64,000 nucleotides of DNA, taken from positions 1 through 64,000 of the forward strand of contig NZ_PJJJ01000030.1 of assembly GCF_002929495.1 (NCBI RefSeq), in the 5' to 3' direction. The DNA comes from Cryobacterium sp. Y82. Lineage in GTDB: Bacteria; Actinomycetota; Actinomycetes; Actinomycetales; Microbacteriaceae. The position numbers and the translations under genes are program-made. Shown one piece after another: positions 26,931 through 35,700 of this stretch. The notes beneath the pieces are model-generated. The model worked only from the letters and a program-made list of their open reading frames with translations. It made no database searches and had not been told where the DNA came from. How positions within the stretch are numbered: the stretch's first letter is position 1; every line of letters begins with the position of its first letter.

Positions 26931-27845
26931 ATGAATGCGGCTCTCGAACTCGGCCTGCTCTACGGAATCATGGCGTTGGGTGTCTACCTGACGTTTCGAA
27001 TCCTCAACTTTCCCGACCTCACCGTCGACGGAAGTTTCACGACCGGGGCCGCGGTAGCCGCGTCGCTCATCATCAATGGTGTGCCGGCTCCCCTCGCCAC
27101 CCTCGCCGGGGCGGCGTCGGGAGCGGTCGCCGGTCTGGTCACCGGTGTGCTTTATACCAAGGGGCGCATCGACGGTCTCCTCGCCGGCATCCTGACCATG
27201 ATCGCGCTGTGGTCGATCAACCTGCGCATCATGGGCAAATCCAACCTGCCCCTGTTGCGCGAAGACACCATGATGACGCCGCTGCGTGACGCCGGTCTGC
27301 TCGGCGGAGCCTGGAGCATCCTGATCTTCGCCGTCGCCGCCCTCATCATCAAGTTCGCCATCGACTGGTTCCTCAGCACCGACCTCGGTCTGTCGATTCA
27401 GGCGACCGGCAACAACGAGCAGATGATTCGCAGTCTCGGCGTCAACACGCACCGCACGACGATTCTCACGCTAGCGATCTCCAACGGGCTCGTCGCGCTG
27501 TGCGGCGCGCTCATTGCGCAGTACCAGGGCTTCGCCGACGTCAGCATGGGGATCGGCCTCATTCTGGTCGGGCTCGCCTCGGTCATCGTCGGCCAAGCCG
27601 TCTTCGGGCGGCGCACCATCTTCCTCGCCTCGCTCGCCGTCATCGGCGGCGCCGTCATCTATCGCCTGGTGATCTTTTTTGCCCTCGGCGCTGGCCTCAA
27701 CCCAAACGACATGAAGCTCATCTCGGCGCTACTCGTCGTCGCAGCGCTGCTGTTGCCGCGCTGGGGCGTCCTGAAGCGCATCCCCTCGCTGCACCAGATG
27801 CGTTCCGTCACCGCCGGCAGTGCCAACTACAGCAAGGCCAACTAG
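26931..27845 (+). CDS. ABC importer permease (TrpY-like, BPD_transp_2)
   Basis: A 304-residue protein with about eight hydrophobic segments. LLYGIMALGVYLTFRILNFPDLTVDG at the N-terminus and GLALSIQATGNNEQMIRSLGV-type loop (here GLSIQATGNNEQMIRSLGVN near 158-177) are typical of the single-permease ABC systems that accompany TrpX-like binding proteins. It lies 32 bases after the binding-protein gene. Confidence 0.88.
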   Translation: MNAALELGLLYGIMALGVYLTFRILNFPDLTVDGSFTTGAAVAASLIINGVPAPLATLAGAASGAVAGLVTGVLYTKGRIDGLLAGILTMIALWSINLRIMGKSNLPLLREDTMMTPLRDAGLLGGAWSILIFAVAALIIKFAIDWFLSTDLGLSIQATGNNEQMIRSLGVNTHRTTILTLAISNGLVALCGALIAQYQGFADVSMGIGLILVGLASVIVGQAVFGRRTIFLASLAVIGGAVIYRLVIFFALGAGLNPNDMKLISALLVVAALLLPRWGVLKRIPSLHQMRSVTAGSANYSKAN

Positions 27846-27852
27846 GAGTCTC

Positions 27853-28644
27853 ATGCTGCTCATCCAGAACATCACCAAGACCTTCTTTCCCGGCACAATC
27901 AACGAACGCGTTGCCCTCAACGACGTATCACTGCAGCTAAAAACCGGTGATTTCGTCACCGTCATTGGCAGCAACGGCGCCGGCAAATCCACCCTGCTGA
28001 ACATGATCAGCGGCAAGCTGCCGATTGATTCCGGCGACCTGTCGATCGATGGCAGTTCCGTCAAGCGGATGCCCGACTACGCGCGCGCCGCGCACGTCGG
28101 CCGGGTGTTCCAGGATCCCATGGCAGGCACCGCGCCCGACCTGAGCATCGAACAAAACCTCGCACTCGCGCTGCGCCGCGGCCAGCGGCGCGGACTGTCC
28201 TGGGGCGTCACCCACAAGCGCCGCGCATTCTTTCGTGAGGAATTACTCTCACTCGAACTCGGCCTCGAAAACCGGCTCAAGGCCCGGGTCGGGCTGCTCT
28301 CGGGCGGCCAGCGCCAGGCGCTGTCGCTGCTCATGGCAAGCTTCACCCAGCCGCGCATTCTGCTGCTCGACGAGCACACGGCCGCCCTCGACCCGCAGCG
28401 CGCCGAACTGGTGACGACTCTCACCGAGAGCATCGTCGAGAAGCACCACCTGACCACCCTCATGGTCACCCACAATATGGAACAGGCGCTGCGCCTCGGC
28501 AACCGGCTCATCATGATGCACGAAGGCCAGATCATTCTCGACGTCGACTCCGAACGCAAGGCCACCATGACGGTGCCAGACCTGCTCGTCGAGTTCGCGA
28601 AGATCAAGGGTGCCTCGCTCGATGACCGGGCGCTGCTCGGGTAG
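27853..28644 (+). CDS. ABC importer ATP-binding protein (TrpZ-like)
   Basis: A 263-residue ATPase. Walker A is GSNGAGKST near 39, the signature LLSGGQRQALSLLMA near 147, Walker B ILLLDEHTAALDP near 167 and the switch His in MVTHNMEQ. The ATG at 27853, seven bases after the permease stop, has AGGAG just upstream; a GTG at 27820 lies inside the permease gene and was not chosen. DEHTAALDP, with His instead of Pro after DE, is normal for this ABC subgroup. Confidence 0.92.
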   Translation: MLLIQNITKTFFPGTINERVALNDVSLQLKTGDFVTVIGSNGAGKSTLLNMISGKLPIDSGDLSIDGSSVKRMPDYARAAHVGRVFQDPMAGTAPDLSIEQNLALALRRGQRRGLSWGVTHKRRAFFREELLSLELGLENRLKARVGLLSGGQRQALSLLMASFTQPRILLLDEHTAALDPQRAELVTTLTESIVEKHHLTTLMVTHNMEQALRLGNRLIMMHEGQIILDVDSERKATMTVPDLLVEFAKIKGASLDDRALLG

Positions 28645-28649
28645 TTGGC

Positions 28650-28681
28650 GACGCCGAAACACACCGACCCGGGACGGCGTC
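28650..28681. terminator. Possible hairpin between convergent genes
   Basis: GACGCCG at 28650-28656 can pair with CGGCGTC at 28675-28681 around an 18-base loop, in the 84-bp gap between the ABC ATPase and the leftward hydrolase. No T-run follows directly, so the call is weak. Confidence 0.35.
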
Positions 28682-28728
28682 ACAGCGCAGGCCGGATCGG
28701 CGTTTTCGTGGTCTAGCGGTTTAGTGGC

Positions 28729-29508
28729 TCAGCGGGCGAGAAACTCGATCGCGGCCTGCTTGAAGGCGCGGGAGCTCACCGCGTTGGTGTGAGTGCGGGC
28801 GGGCAACCACAGCACCTCAGAATCAGCGGCGAGCGCCGCGAGCTCGGCGGTTCCGGTCGCGAGCACGTCGCGGTCGCCGGTCACAAAGAGCAACGGCCGG
28901 ACAGGAACGGATGCGCCCGGCTCGAACCGTTCCGCCTTGATCGCAGCGACCAACCGAAGCAGGGCGGGGGTATTGGCACCAGGTGCGAGCTGCATCAGGG
29001 TCATCAGGGACGCGGTCGACTCGTGCGCGATCGCCCTGAAATCGGCGAGAAACCGGTCGGCCGCATCGAGGTCGAAGTCGGCGAGCGGATCCTCGCCGCT
29101 CATTCCACCGAGCACCGCGCGATTAAACAGGTCGGGGCGTTCGGCGACGAGTTCCCAGACCAGGCGTGAGCCGAGCGAGTAGCCGACCAGGTCGACGCCG
29201 GAGGCGGGGTTGCCGGTCTCACGGGTTCGAGCGCCAGCCAGCGCGAGCACCTCGAGAACGGCCGCGCGCAGGCGGCTGGGGGCGTAGGCATCCGTTTCGA
29301 GCGGGGCGTGGCTCTCGCCGTGACCGGGCAGGTCGATCGTGAGCACGCGCCGACCGGCGTTGTTGAGGCCCTGCACCCAGCCGGTGGCCTCCCAATTGAG
29401 TGCGGTCGACGAGGCGAAGCCGTGCACGAGCAGCACCGGGGCGCGGCCAGCGTCGAGAGCGGGCTCGTGCTGCTGCCAGTGCAGGGTGCTGGCGAGGTCA
29501 GTCCTCAT
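28729..29508 (-). CDS. Alpha/beta hydrolase, AcoC C-terminal-like partner of the lipoyl protein
   Basis: A 259-residue alpha/beta hydrolase. VLLVHGFASST (oxyanion region) lies near residue 24, IDLPGHGES near 60, the nucleophile Ser in VGYSLGSRLV near 112, the acid in VTGDRDVL near 205 and His in PARTHTNAV near 235. It starts inside the last codons of the lipoyl-domain gene (11-base overlap). In AcoC, the E2 of some acetoin dehydrogenases, a lipoyl domain and an alpha/beta hydrolase domain are fused in this order. Here they are separate adjacent genes, which suggests the hydrolase is the acyl-transferring partner of the complex. That function is inference. Confidence 0.75.
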   Translation of the reverse strand: MRTDLASTLHWQQHEPALDAGRAPVLLVHGFASSTALNWEATGWVQGLNNAGRRVLTIDLPGHGESHAPLETDAYAPSRLRAAVLEVLALAGARTRETGNPASGVDLVGYSLGSRLVWELVAERPDLFNRAVLGGMSGEDPLADFDLDAADRFLADFRAIAHESTASLMTLMQLAPGANTPALLRLVAAIKAERFEPGASVPVRPLLFVTGDRDVLATGTAELAALAADSEVLWLPARTHTNAVSSRAFKQAAIEFLAR

Positions 29509-29827
29509 CGAGCACGACCGAGAGACGAACACGGCGCTTCGGAGCGGCCTCCTGCGGCACGGTGCCGACAATGCCGGCGGAATCGTCGGCGACCGCGAAG
29601 GTGATCAGCGGCCTGTCAACGAGCACGACATCGCCAGGCTTGCCGTGCAGCGTGAGCACAATGCCTGCGATCGGCGAGGGCAGCTCGACCGACGACTTGG
29701 TCGTTTCGACCTCGACGAAGGGCTGGTTGCGTTCGACCTGATCGCCCACCTTGACGAGCCATTCGAGTACGGTCGCTTCGAGCAACCCCTCGCCGAGGTC
29801 GGGCAGTGGAAATGATATTTCAGCCAC
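29498..29827 (-). CDS. Stand-alone lipoyl-domain protein (E2-like, no catalytic domain)
   Basis: A 109-residue protein that is a single lipoyl domain: ISFPLPDLGEGLLEATVLEWLV, then the lipoylated Lys in VEVETTKSSVELPSP near 43, and GIVLTLHGKPGDVVLVDRPL. After about residue 90 only a short tail (PKRRVRLSVVLDED) follows. There is no subunit-binding domain and no acyltransferase HxxxDG motif. It starts with GTG overlapping the E1-beta stop by eight bases. A full E2 is usually 370-600 residues. Either this is a genuine swinging-arm carrier or the first half of a split AcoC-type E2. Confidence 0.82.
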   Translation of the reverse strand: MAEISFPLPDLGEGLLEATVLEWLVKVGDQVERNQPFVEVETTKSSVELPSPIAGIVLTLHGKPGDVVLVDRPLITFAVADDSAGIVGTVPQEAAPKRRVRLSVVLDED

Positions 29828-30854
29828 GGCGGTACTCCAATACTCGCTGAACTCCGAAGAGAATTCGATCAATGTTCGGGATGTACTCGTCTTCGAGATC
29901 GCCAGAGGGGTACGGCACGTCGAAGCCGGTCACTCGCTCAACCGGCGCCCGCAGCGTGTCAAAGCAGCTCTGCGAAACGAGCGCCGCGACCTCGGCACCG
30001 AGGCCATTGGTGCGTGGCCCCTCGTGCACGACGATGGCGCGACGGGTGCGCGAAACGGATGCCGCCAGCCCCGCCTCGTCGATCGGCTTTAGCCAGCGCA
30101 GGTCGAGCACCTCGAGTTCGATGCCGTCTTCCGCGGCCAGCTCCGCGACCTGCAGGCAGCGGGAAACCATGGCGCCCCACGCGATGAGGGTGGCGTGATT
30201 GCCCGGCCGGGCAATCACCGAACCCTCGAGGGAAACGCTGCCCTGGTCATCAGTCAGGTCGACCGCGGCCTTGTTCCAGTAACGCGCCTTCGGTTCCATG
30301 AAGATCACCGGGTCTGGCATCGAGGCAGCGTGCTTGAGCAGGCGATAGGCCTGCTGCGGGTTGGACGGTGAGACAACCTTGAGCCCGGGCACGTGTGCAA
30401 ACAGCGATTCGAGGCTCTCGCCGTGGTGCTCAGGGGCGCGGATGCCGCCGAAACTCGGCACCCGCAGCGTGACCGGCATCGGCAGGCGTCCGCGGCTGCG
30501 ATAGTTCATGCGGGCGAGCTGCGTGATGATCTGGTTCACGGCCGGGTAGGCGAAGCCATCGAACTGCACTTCGGGAATGGGATGGAACCCGGCCATGGCC
30601 AGCCCGATCGCAGTGCCAAGAATGCCCGACTCTGCCAGCGGGGTGTCGAACACCCGGTTCGCGCCGAAACGTTGCTGCAGACCGTCGGTGACCCGAAAAA
30701 CACCGCCGAGCACGCCGACGTCTTCACCGAAGATGAGGGCGCGGTCGTCGCGCTCGAGAATCTCACCGAGCGCCCGGTTGATGGCCTGCTGCATCGAGAG
30801 CTGCACGAGCGGGGTTGGCGCGGTCTTCCGCACACCTTCAAGGACTTCAGACAT
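29820..30854 (-). CDS. 2-oxoacid / acetoin dehydrogenase E1 beta subunit
   Basis: A 344-residue E1 beta. MQQAINRALGEILERDDRALIFGEDVG lies near residues 20-45, the cofactor-contact block GGVFRVTDGLQQRFGANRVFDTPLAE near 48-73, EVQFDGFAYPAVNQI near 95, and the C-terminal transketolase domain LEVLDLRWLKPID near 250. It forms the alpha2beta2 thiamine enzyme with the E1 alpha encoded upstream. The ATG at 30854 is inside the last codons of E1 alpha (8-base overlap). Branched-chain, pyruvate and acetoin enzymes are close relatives, and the sequence alone does not decide. Confidence 0.9.
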   Translation of the reverse strand: MSEVLEGVRKTAPTPLVQLSMQQAINRALGEILERDDRALIFGEDVGVLGGVFRVTDGLQQRFGANRVFDTPLAESGILGTAIGLAMAGFHPIPEVQFDGFAYPAVNQIITQLARMNYRSRGRLPMPVTLRVPSFGGIRAPEHHGESLESLFAHVPGLKVVSPSNPQQAYRLLKHAASMPDPVIFMEPKARYWNKAAVDLTDDQGSVSLEGSVIARPGNHATLIAWGAMVSRCLQVAELAAEDGIELEVLDLRWLKPIDEAGLAASVSRTRRAIVVHEGPRTNGLGAEVAALVSQSCFDTLRAPVERVTGFDVPYPSGDLEDEYIPNIDRILFGVQRVLEYRRG

Positions 30855-31905
30855 GCTCGGATTCCTCTTTCCACTGGCGTTCCTGGGCGCCGAGCGTCGG
30901 GGTTGATTCTTGAAAAACGAAGTCGAACATTTCGCTGCCGGGCCGGCTGGTAAGGGCTGCGACGCCGTCGCGGATCTCGTCGGCCCGTGTCTGGGCCTGC
31001 GCGTCGGCCTCGGCGAAGAAAGCCGCATCGGCCACGCCGCGCTCGAGCAGCACCGCACGGAACCGGCTCAGCGGGTCTTCTCCGCCATCGATTTTCTCGT
31101 CATCCAGGGTGCGATAGCGGCCGGGGTCATCGCTCGTGGAGTGCGGACCGCGCCGATAGGTCATGGCCTCAACCACGACCGGGCCGAGGCCGGCCCGGGC
31201 GTGGGCGGCGGCACGCCGGGTGGCATCGAGTACGGCGAGCACATCGTTGCCGTCAACCCGCACGGCCGGCATACCGTAACCCGCAGCGCGCGCGGCGACC
31301 GAACCGCCAGCCACCTGCTGCTCGGTCGGCACCGAGATGGCCCAACCGTTGTTCTGCACGAAGAACACCACCGGCGCCGTCAAAATGGCGGCGAAGTTCA
31401 TGGCCTCGTGCACATCACCCTGCGAGCTTGCGCCATCGCCGAGAAAGGCCAGGGCGACGCCGAGCCCGACAGTGGACGCACCGTTCAGGGTCTGGCCGTG
31501 CGCCCAGCCGACCGCGTGCAGTACGGATCCCCCGACGACCGCCTGAAAGGGTGCGAAGTGGGTGACGGCCGGATCGTAGAGCCCGCCATGCCAGATCGCC
31601 TTGTGCGTCGACATGTACTCGACCATGTTCACGCCGAGCGTGTAGGCGACGCCCATCTCGCGGTAGGTCGGAAAGACGAAGTCCCGGGTTGTGTCCACGA
31701 CGGCGCCGGCACCGACCTGGGCGGCCTCCTGGCCGAGCATGGGCGCGTAGCCGGGAATGAGGCCCTGCCGCTGCCAGGCGACCGCCGCCGTGTCGAGCTG
31801 CCGCACGTTCGACAGCATCCGGTACAGGTCGCGGAGCTGATCCGGGCCGGGAGCTCCGGCATCCGCTGTTCGCGGAGGAAGGGTGTCCAGGGTGCGAGGC
31901 GCCAT
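30847..31905 (-). CDS. 2-oxoacid / acetoin dehydrogenase E1 alpha subunit
   Basis: A 352-residue thiamine-diphosphate enzyme subunit. GYAPMLGQEAAQVGAGAV lies near residue 52. The ThDP/Mg motif runs from FLGDGASSQGDVHEAMNFA near 157 to VQNNGWAIS near 186, and YRRGPHSTSDDPGRYR near 253 is the phosphorylation-loop region. GAAGGAG precedes the ATG at 31905. It heads a four-gene operon (E1 alpha, E1 beta, lipoyl protein, hydrolase) with every junction overlapping. It is divergent from an Lrp-type regulator, as is usual for branched-chain oxoacid dehydrogenase operons. No E3 gene is in the window. Confidence 0.9.
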   Translation of the reverse strand: MAPRTLDTLPPRTADAGAPGPDQLRDLYRMLSNVRQLDTAAVAWQRQGLIPGYAPMLGQEAAQVGAGAVVDTTRDFVFPTYREMGVAYTLGVNMVEYMSTHKAIWHGGLYDPAVTHFAPFQAVVGGSVLHAVGWAHGQTLNGASTVGLGVALAFLGDGASSQGDVHEAMNFAAILTAPVVFFVQNNGWAISVPTEQQVAGGSVAARAAGYGMPAVRVDGNDVLAVLDATRRAAAHARAGLGPVVVEAMTYRRGPHSTSDDPGRYRTLDDEKIDGGEDPLSRFRAVLLERGVADAAFFAEADAQAQTRADEIRDGVAALTSRPGSEMFDFVFQESTPTLGAQERQWKEESEHV

Positions 31906-32018
31906 GCTGGCTCCTTCTAATAGGTGTTCGGGCGGGCTACAGCAAAGTTAGTGACTTTGCCGAGCGTCTGCCACAGTGACTAATTAGAGTGCACAGTCTG
32001 CGAATATTTGTGTGCTCT

Positions 32019-32048
32019 TTGCACCAAACACCCTACAATTGGTATACA
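32019..32048 (+). promoter_or_regulatory. Sigma-70-like promoter of the Lrp gene with overlapping dyad
   Basis: TTGCAC at 32019-32024 and TATACA at 32043-32048 are separated by 18 bases. The -35 overlaps an imperfect dyad TTTGTGTGC...GCACCAAA at 32007-32028, in the 208-bp gap between the Lrp gene and the leftward E1 operon. Lrp autoregulation and control of the operon from this site is plausible. Confidence 0.5.
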
Positions 32049-32113
32049 ACGCTGTTCGGTAAAGCGGCCCGGCGCAGCAACGCAGCTCCGCCGGCACACG
32101 AAAGGTCACGCCC

Positions 32114-32617
32114 ATGGATGTCGATTCTTTGGATTCCCGCCTCGTCACCCTGTTTTGCGAACGGCCCAAGCTCTCGGTCCTCGAGGCCTCGCGGCGACTA
32201 AAAGTTGCGCGGGCCACGGTGCAGGCCCGCCTCGACCGCCTGATGAGCCGCGGGGTGATCAAATCGTGGGCGCCCATGCTCAACCCGAGCGAGTTCGGCT
32301 ATCCGGTCACCGCCTACTGCTCACTCACCGTGCGGCAGGATTCCGGCCACGCCGTTGTCGTCGCGGCCCTTGCAAAGATTCCCGAGATCCTCGAACTGCA
32401 CACGGTCTCCGGCGACAGCGACATGCTGGCCCGGGTCGTCGCCCGGTCGAACGCCGACGTGCAGCGCGTTCTCGACCTGATCGTCGCAACGCAGACGGTC
32501 GTGCGCTCGTCGAGCGTGATCGTGCTGCAGACCCACATTGAAGCGCAGGCCCTGGCCCTCCTGCAGGCCACCGCCGCCACTCCCACCGCCGCCGCACCGG
32601 CCGGTTTTGGTGGCTAA
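32114..32617 (+). CDS. Lrp/AsnC family transcriptional regulator
   Basis: A 167-residue regulator. The N-terminal helix-turn-helix (SLDSRLVTLFCERPKLSVLEASRRL, ARATVQARLDRLMSRGVI) is followed by an AsnC-type ligand domain (TAYCSLTVRQDSGHAVVVAAL, ELHTVSGDSDMLARVVARS). The order GDSDMLARV is the conserved effector-loop region. It is divergent from the dehydrogenase operon and probably senses an amino acid or its oxoacid to control it. Confidence 0.88.
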   Translation: MDVDSLDSRLVTLFCERPKLSVLEASRRLKVARATVQARLDRLMSRGVIKSWAPMLNPSEFGYPVTAYCSLTVRQDSGHAVVVAALAKIPEILELHTVSGDSDMLARVVARSNADVQRVLDLIVATQTVVRSSSVIVLQTHIEAQALALLQATAATPTAAAPAGFGG

Positions 32618-32737
32618 TTCAGGATATGTGGCGCGCTCCACCCCGCAGCCCCGTGACACCTCACATTGAGCGGGGCCCTTCAGGCTCCCGTGAGATAATA
32701 GAGGTTGGTCCCTTTTTCTTACGGAGCTCCCTCACCT

Positions 32738-35700
32738 ATGGCCCATTCCCTCAGTACTCACGAGATCGCCCGCATCGTCGGCAGCCAGTCGTTCTCGCGC
32801 GGTGAACGTTACGCCCGAAACGGGCACGTCACCGAACAGTCCTGGGCCCAGTCGGGAACACACCTCACCGGTCGGGTCAGTGGCACCAGCCCGCAACCGT
32901 ATACCGTACTTGTCTCGTTTACGCTCAATGCCGCCGGCCAGGCGGTTCGGGCCAGCGGAACCTGCACCTGCCCCATGGGCAGCAACTGCAAGCACGTCGC
33001 CGCCCTGCTGCTCGCCAGCCGAAGTACTCCCGCCGAGCTGAACGCTGAGCGCGCCGCCTCGAACGTGCGCGCTATCGGCGACCGCCGCACCCCGGTGTTC
33101 GAATCGACTTTCGTCCCGGGCGCATACCAGCCGCCCTCCCCTGCACCGGTCATTCCCATTCGCCCGCCGGTGCCTGCCTGGCGTGCCGCCCTGGCACCGA
33201 TTGCCAAGCCAACTGCCGGCGACACCGTCACAAGCACAGCCCTGGCGCTGCAATTCGACCTGCTCGACCCGGCCTACAGCGCGAACAGACGCCCGGGACC
33301 CCGCCGTCTCGGCGCACGCCCCATGGTGATGGGCAAGAAGGGCAAGTGGATTCGAGGCTCCCTCACCTGGGACAACCTGTCCTGGACCCCCGGAACCTAC
33401 AACCGCGGCCACCGCAAAATTCTCAACGCCCTTTACGCACTCTCAGCCACAGGCCAGCGCTATTACAGTTACACCGACCACTGGCTCTACCTCGACAACT
33501 TCGAAAACAAGGCCCTCTGGGACCTGCTGCACGAAGCACAGTTGAGCGGGCTGCCGCTGGTCTGCGCAACGGATGCCCAGAATCCCGTTCTGCTCTCACC
33601 CACGCCGGCCGCGCTCGAGTTGAATATTCGCCGCGACGATGCGGGCCTGCAACTGACCCCCCTGCTCATGCTGGGCCAACAGCTGCACCGCGGCGCCGAA
33701 TTCGGCTTCATTGGGGATCCGGCGCACGGCGCCTACACGTTCACCGGACCCGCTGACCCGCTCGCGACCGGCAGGCAGCTCGTGCTCGCACCGCTGAATG
33801 TGCTGGTCAGCTCAGAGATCCGCGCGCTTGCTGTCACCGGGGGCTTCGACATTCCAGCCGACGACGAGCCCTCGTTCCTCTCCGATTACTACCCGTTCCT
33901 GCAGCAAAAATTGACCCTGACCAGCCATGACGCCTCGTTCGAGCTGCCCAAAACGGCCCGCCCCCAGCTGGCGCTGACGATCGCCCATCAAACGGATGCC
34001 CGGATCACCCTCGCCTGGGAATGGCAGTACCTCGCCCCCACCGAATCGGGCACCGACCCGGCCCTGAACGCAGTCAGCACGGACGCCGTTAAAACGGCCC
34101 CCGTGCTGTACCGCCACCCGCTGCGCCCGACGCCCGGCGACACCCGGTTTCGTGACCTGACCCGCGAACACGAAACGCTGCAAGCGGTCGACCGCGAGAT
34201 CGCCTCGTTCGCGGGGCTCTGGCAACCTGCCACGCCGATCAGCCCGGCCCGGCTGCTCGAGCGGTCGGAGCTTCGCAGCGCCGTCATGATCACGTTTCTC
34301 GGCGAGGCCGTGCCAAAACTCGAGGCTGCCGGCATTGTCGTGCAGGTCTCGGCCGACGCCCCGAGCTACCGCGAAGCCGACGCAGCGCCGGTGATCAGCC
34401 TCGCCACCACCGAAAGCACCGACACCCGTGACTGGTTCGACCTCGCCGTCACCCTTACTATCGAGGGCGAAGACATCCCCTTCGACGACCTGTTTCGGGC
34501 ACTGGCCACCGATCAAGACTTGATGATCCTTGACAGTGGCACCTACTTCAGTCTCGACCGCCCCGAACTGCAGCAGCTGCGACGGCTGATCGAAGAGGCG
34601 CGAGGCCTGCAGGAGAGCAACGCAGGCGCGCTCGGTCTCAGCCGCTTTCAGGCCGACCTGTGGGACGAACTGCAGCTGCTCGGTGTCGTCGCCGAGCAGG
34701 CCGCGTCCTGGCGCAGCGCCGTGGAGGGTCTCGCCGCCCTGCAGGGCTCGGCCGAGGCCGCCCCCCTCGACGAACGCCCGCTCCCGCCGGCCGTGCACGC
34801 CACCCTGCGTGCCTACCAGCAGACCGGATTCGACTGGCTCAGCTTTCTCTACGATCACCAGCTTGGCGGCGTGCTGGCCGATGATATGGGACTCGGCAAG
34901 ACCCTGCAGGCCATCGCCCTCATTGCCCACGCCCGCGACAGCCAACGCGCCACGAAAGGCGCCACTCGCAAGCCCTTCCTCGTGGTCGCTCCCACGAGCG
35001 TCGTCTCCAACTGGGCCACCGAATGCGCTCGGTTTGCGCCCGACCTTGCGACAGCAGCCATTACGCAGACCGCCGGCAAGCGCGGCTCCAGCCTTCAGGA
35101 TGAAATCGGCGAAGCGGATGTCGTGATCACCTCCTACACGTTGTTCCGACTCGACTTCGAGGAGTACAACGCCAAGGACTGGGCCGGACTGCTGCTCGAC
35201 GAAGCGCAGTTCGTGAAGAACCACCAGAGTAAGGCACACGTTTGCGCCCGCCGCCTGCGCACCCCGTTCAAGCTCGCTATCACCGGCACGCCCATGGAAA
35301 ACAACCTGATGGAACTGTGGTCGCTGCTCTCCATCACCGCGCCGGGCCTGTTCCCGAGCCCGAGCCGCTTCGCCGACTACTACCGCAAGCCCATCGAAAC
35401 GGATGCCGACGCCGACCGGCTCGCGCAGCTGCGCCGCCGCATCCGTCCCTTCATGCTGCGGCGCACCAAGGCCGAAGTCGCCAGTGACCTGCCGGAGAAG
35501 CAGGAACAGGTGCTCGAACTCGACCTGCACCCGAGGCACCGCAAGGTCTACGACATGCACCTTGCCCGCGAGCGCCAGAAGGTGCTCGGACTGATCGAGG
35601 ACATGAACGCGAACCGCTTCGAGATTTTTCGCTCGCTCACTATGCTGCGCCAGCTCAGTCTCGATGCGAGCCTGTACGACGCGAAGTACGACAGTGTTCC

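Noticed and set aside
29498..29827. Calling the lipoyl protein a truncated pseudogene of a standard E2
   Set aside because: Its lipoylation motif, start and tight overlaps with both neighbours are intact, and the following hydrolase matches the AcoC domain order.
33812..35560. Long minus-strand frame opposite the SNF2 helicase
   Set aside because: It is the antisense of conserved helicase codons, with no start signal and a composition of Arg/Gly/Glu typical of shadow frames.
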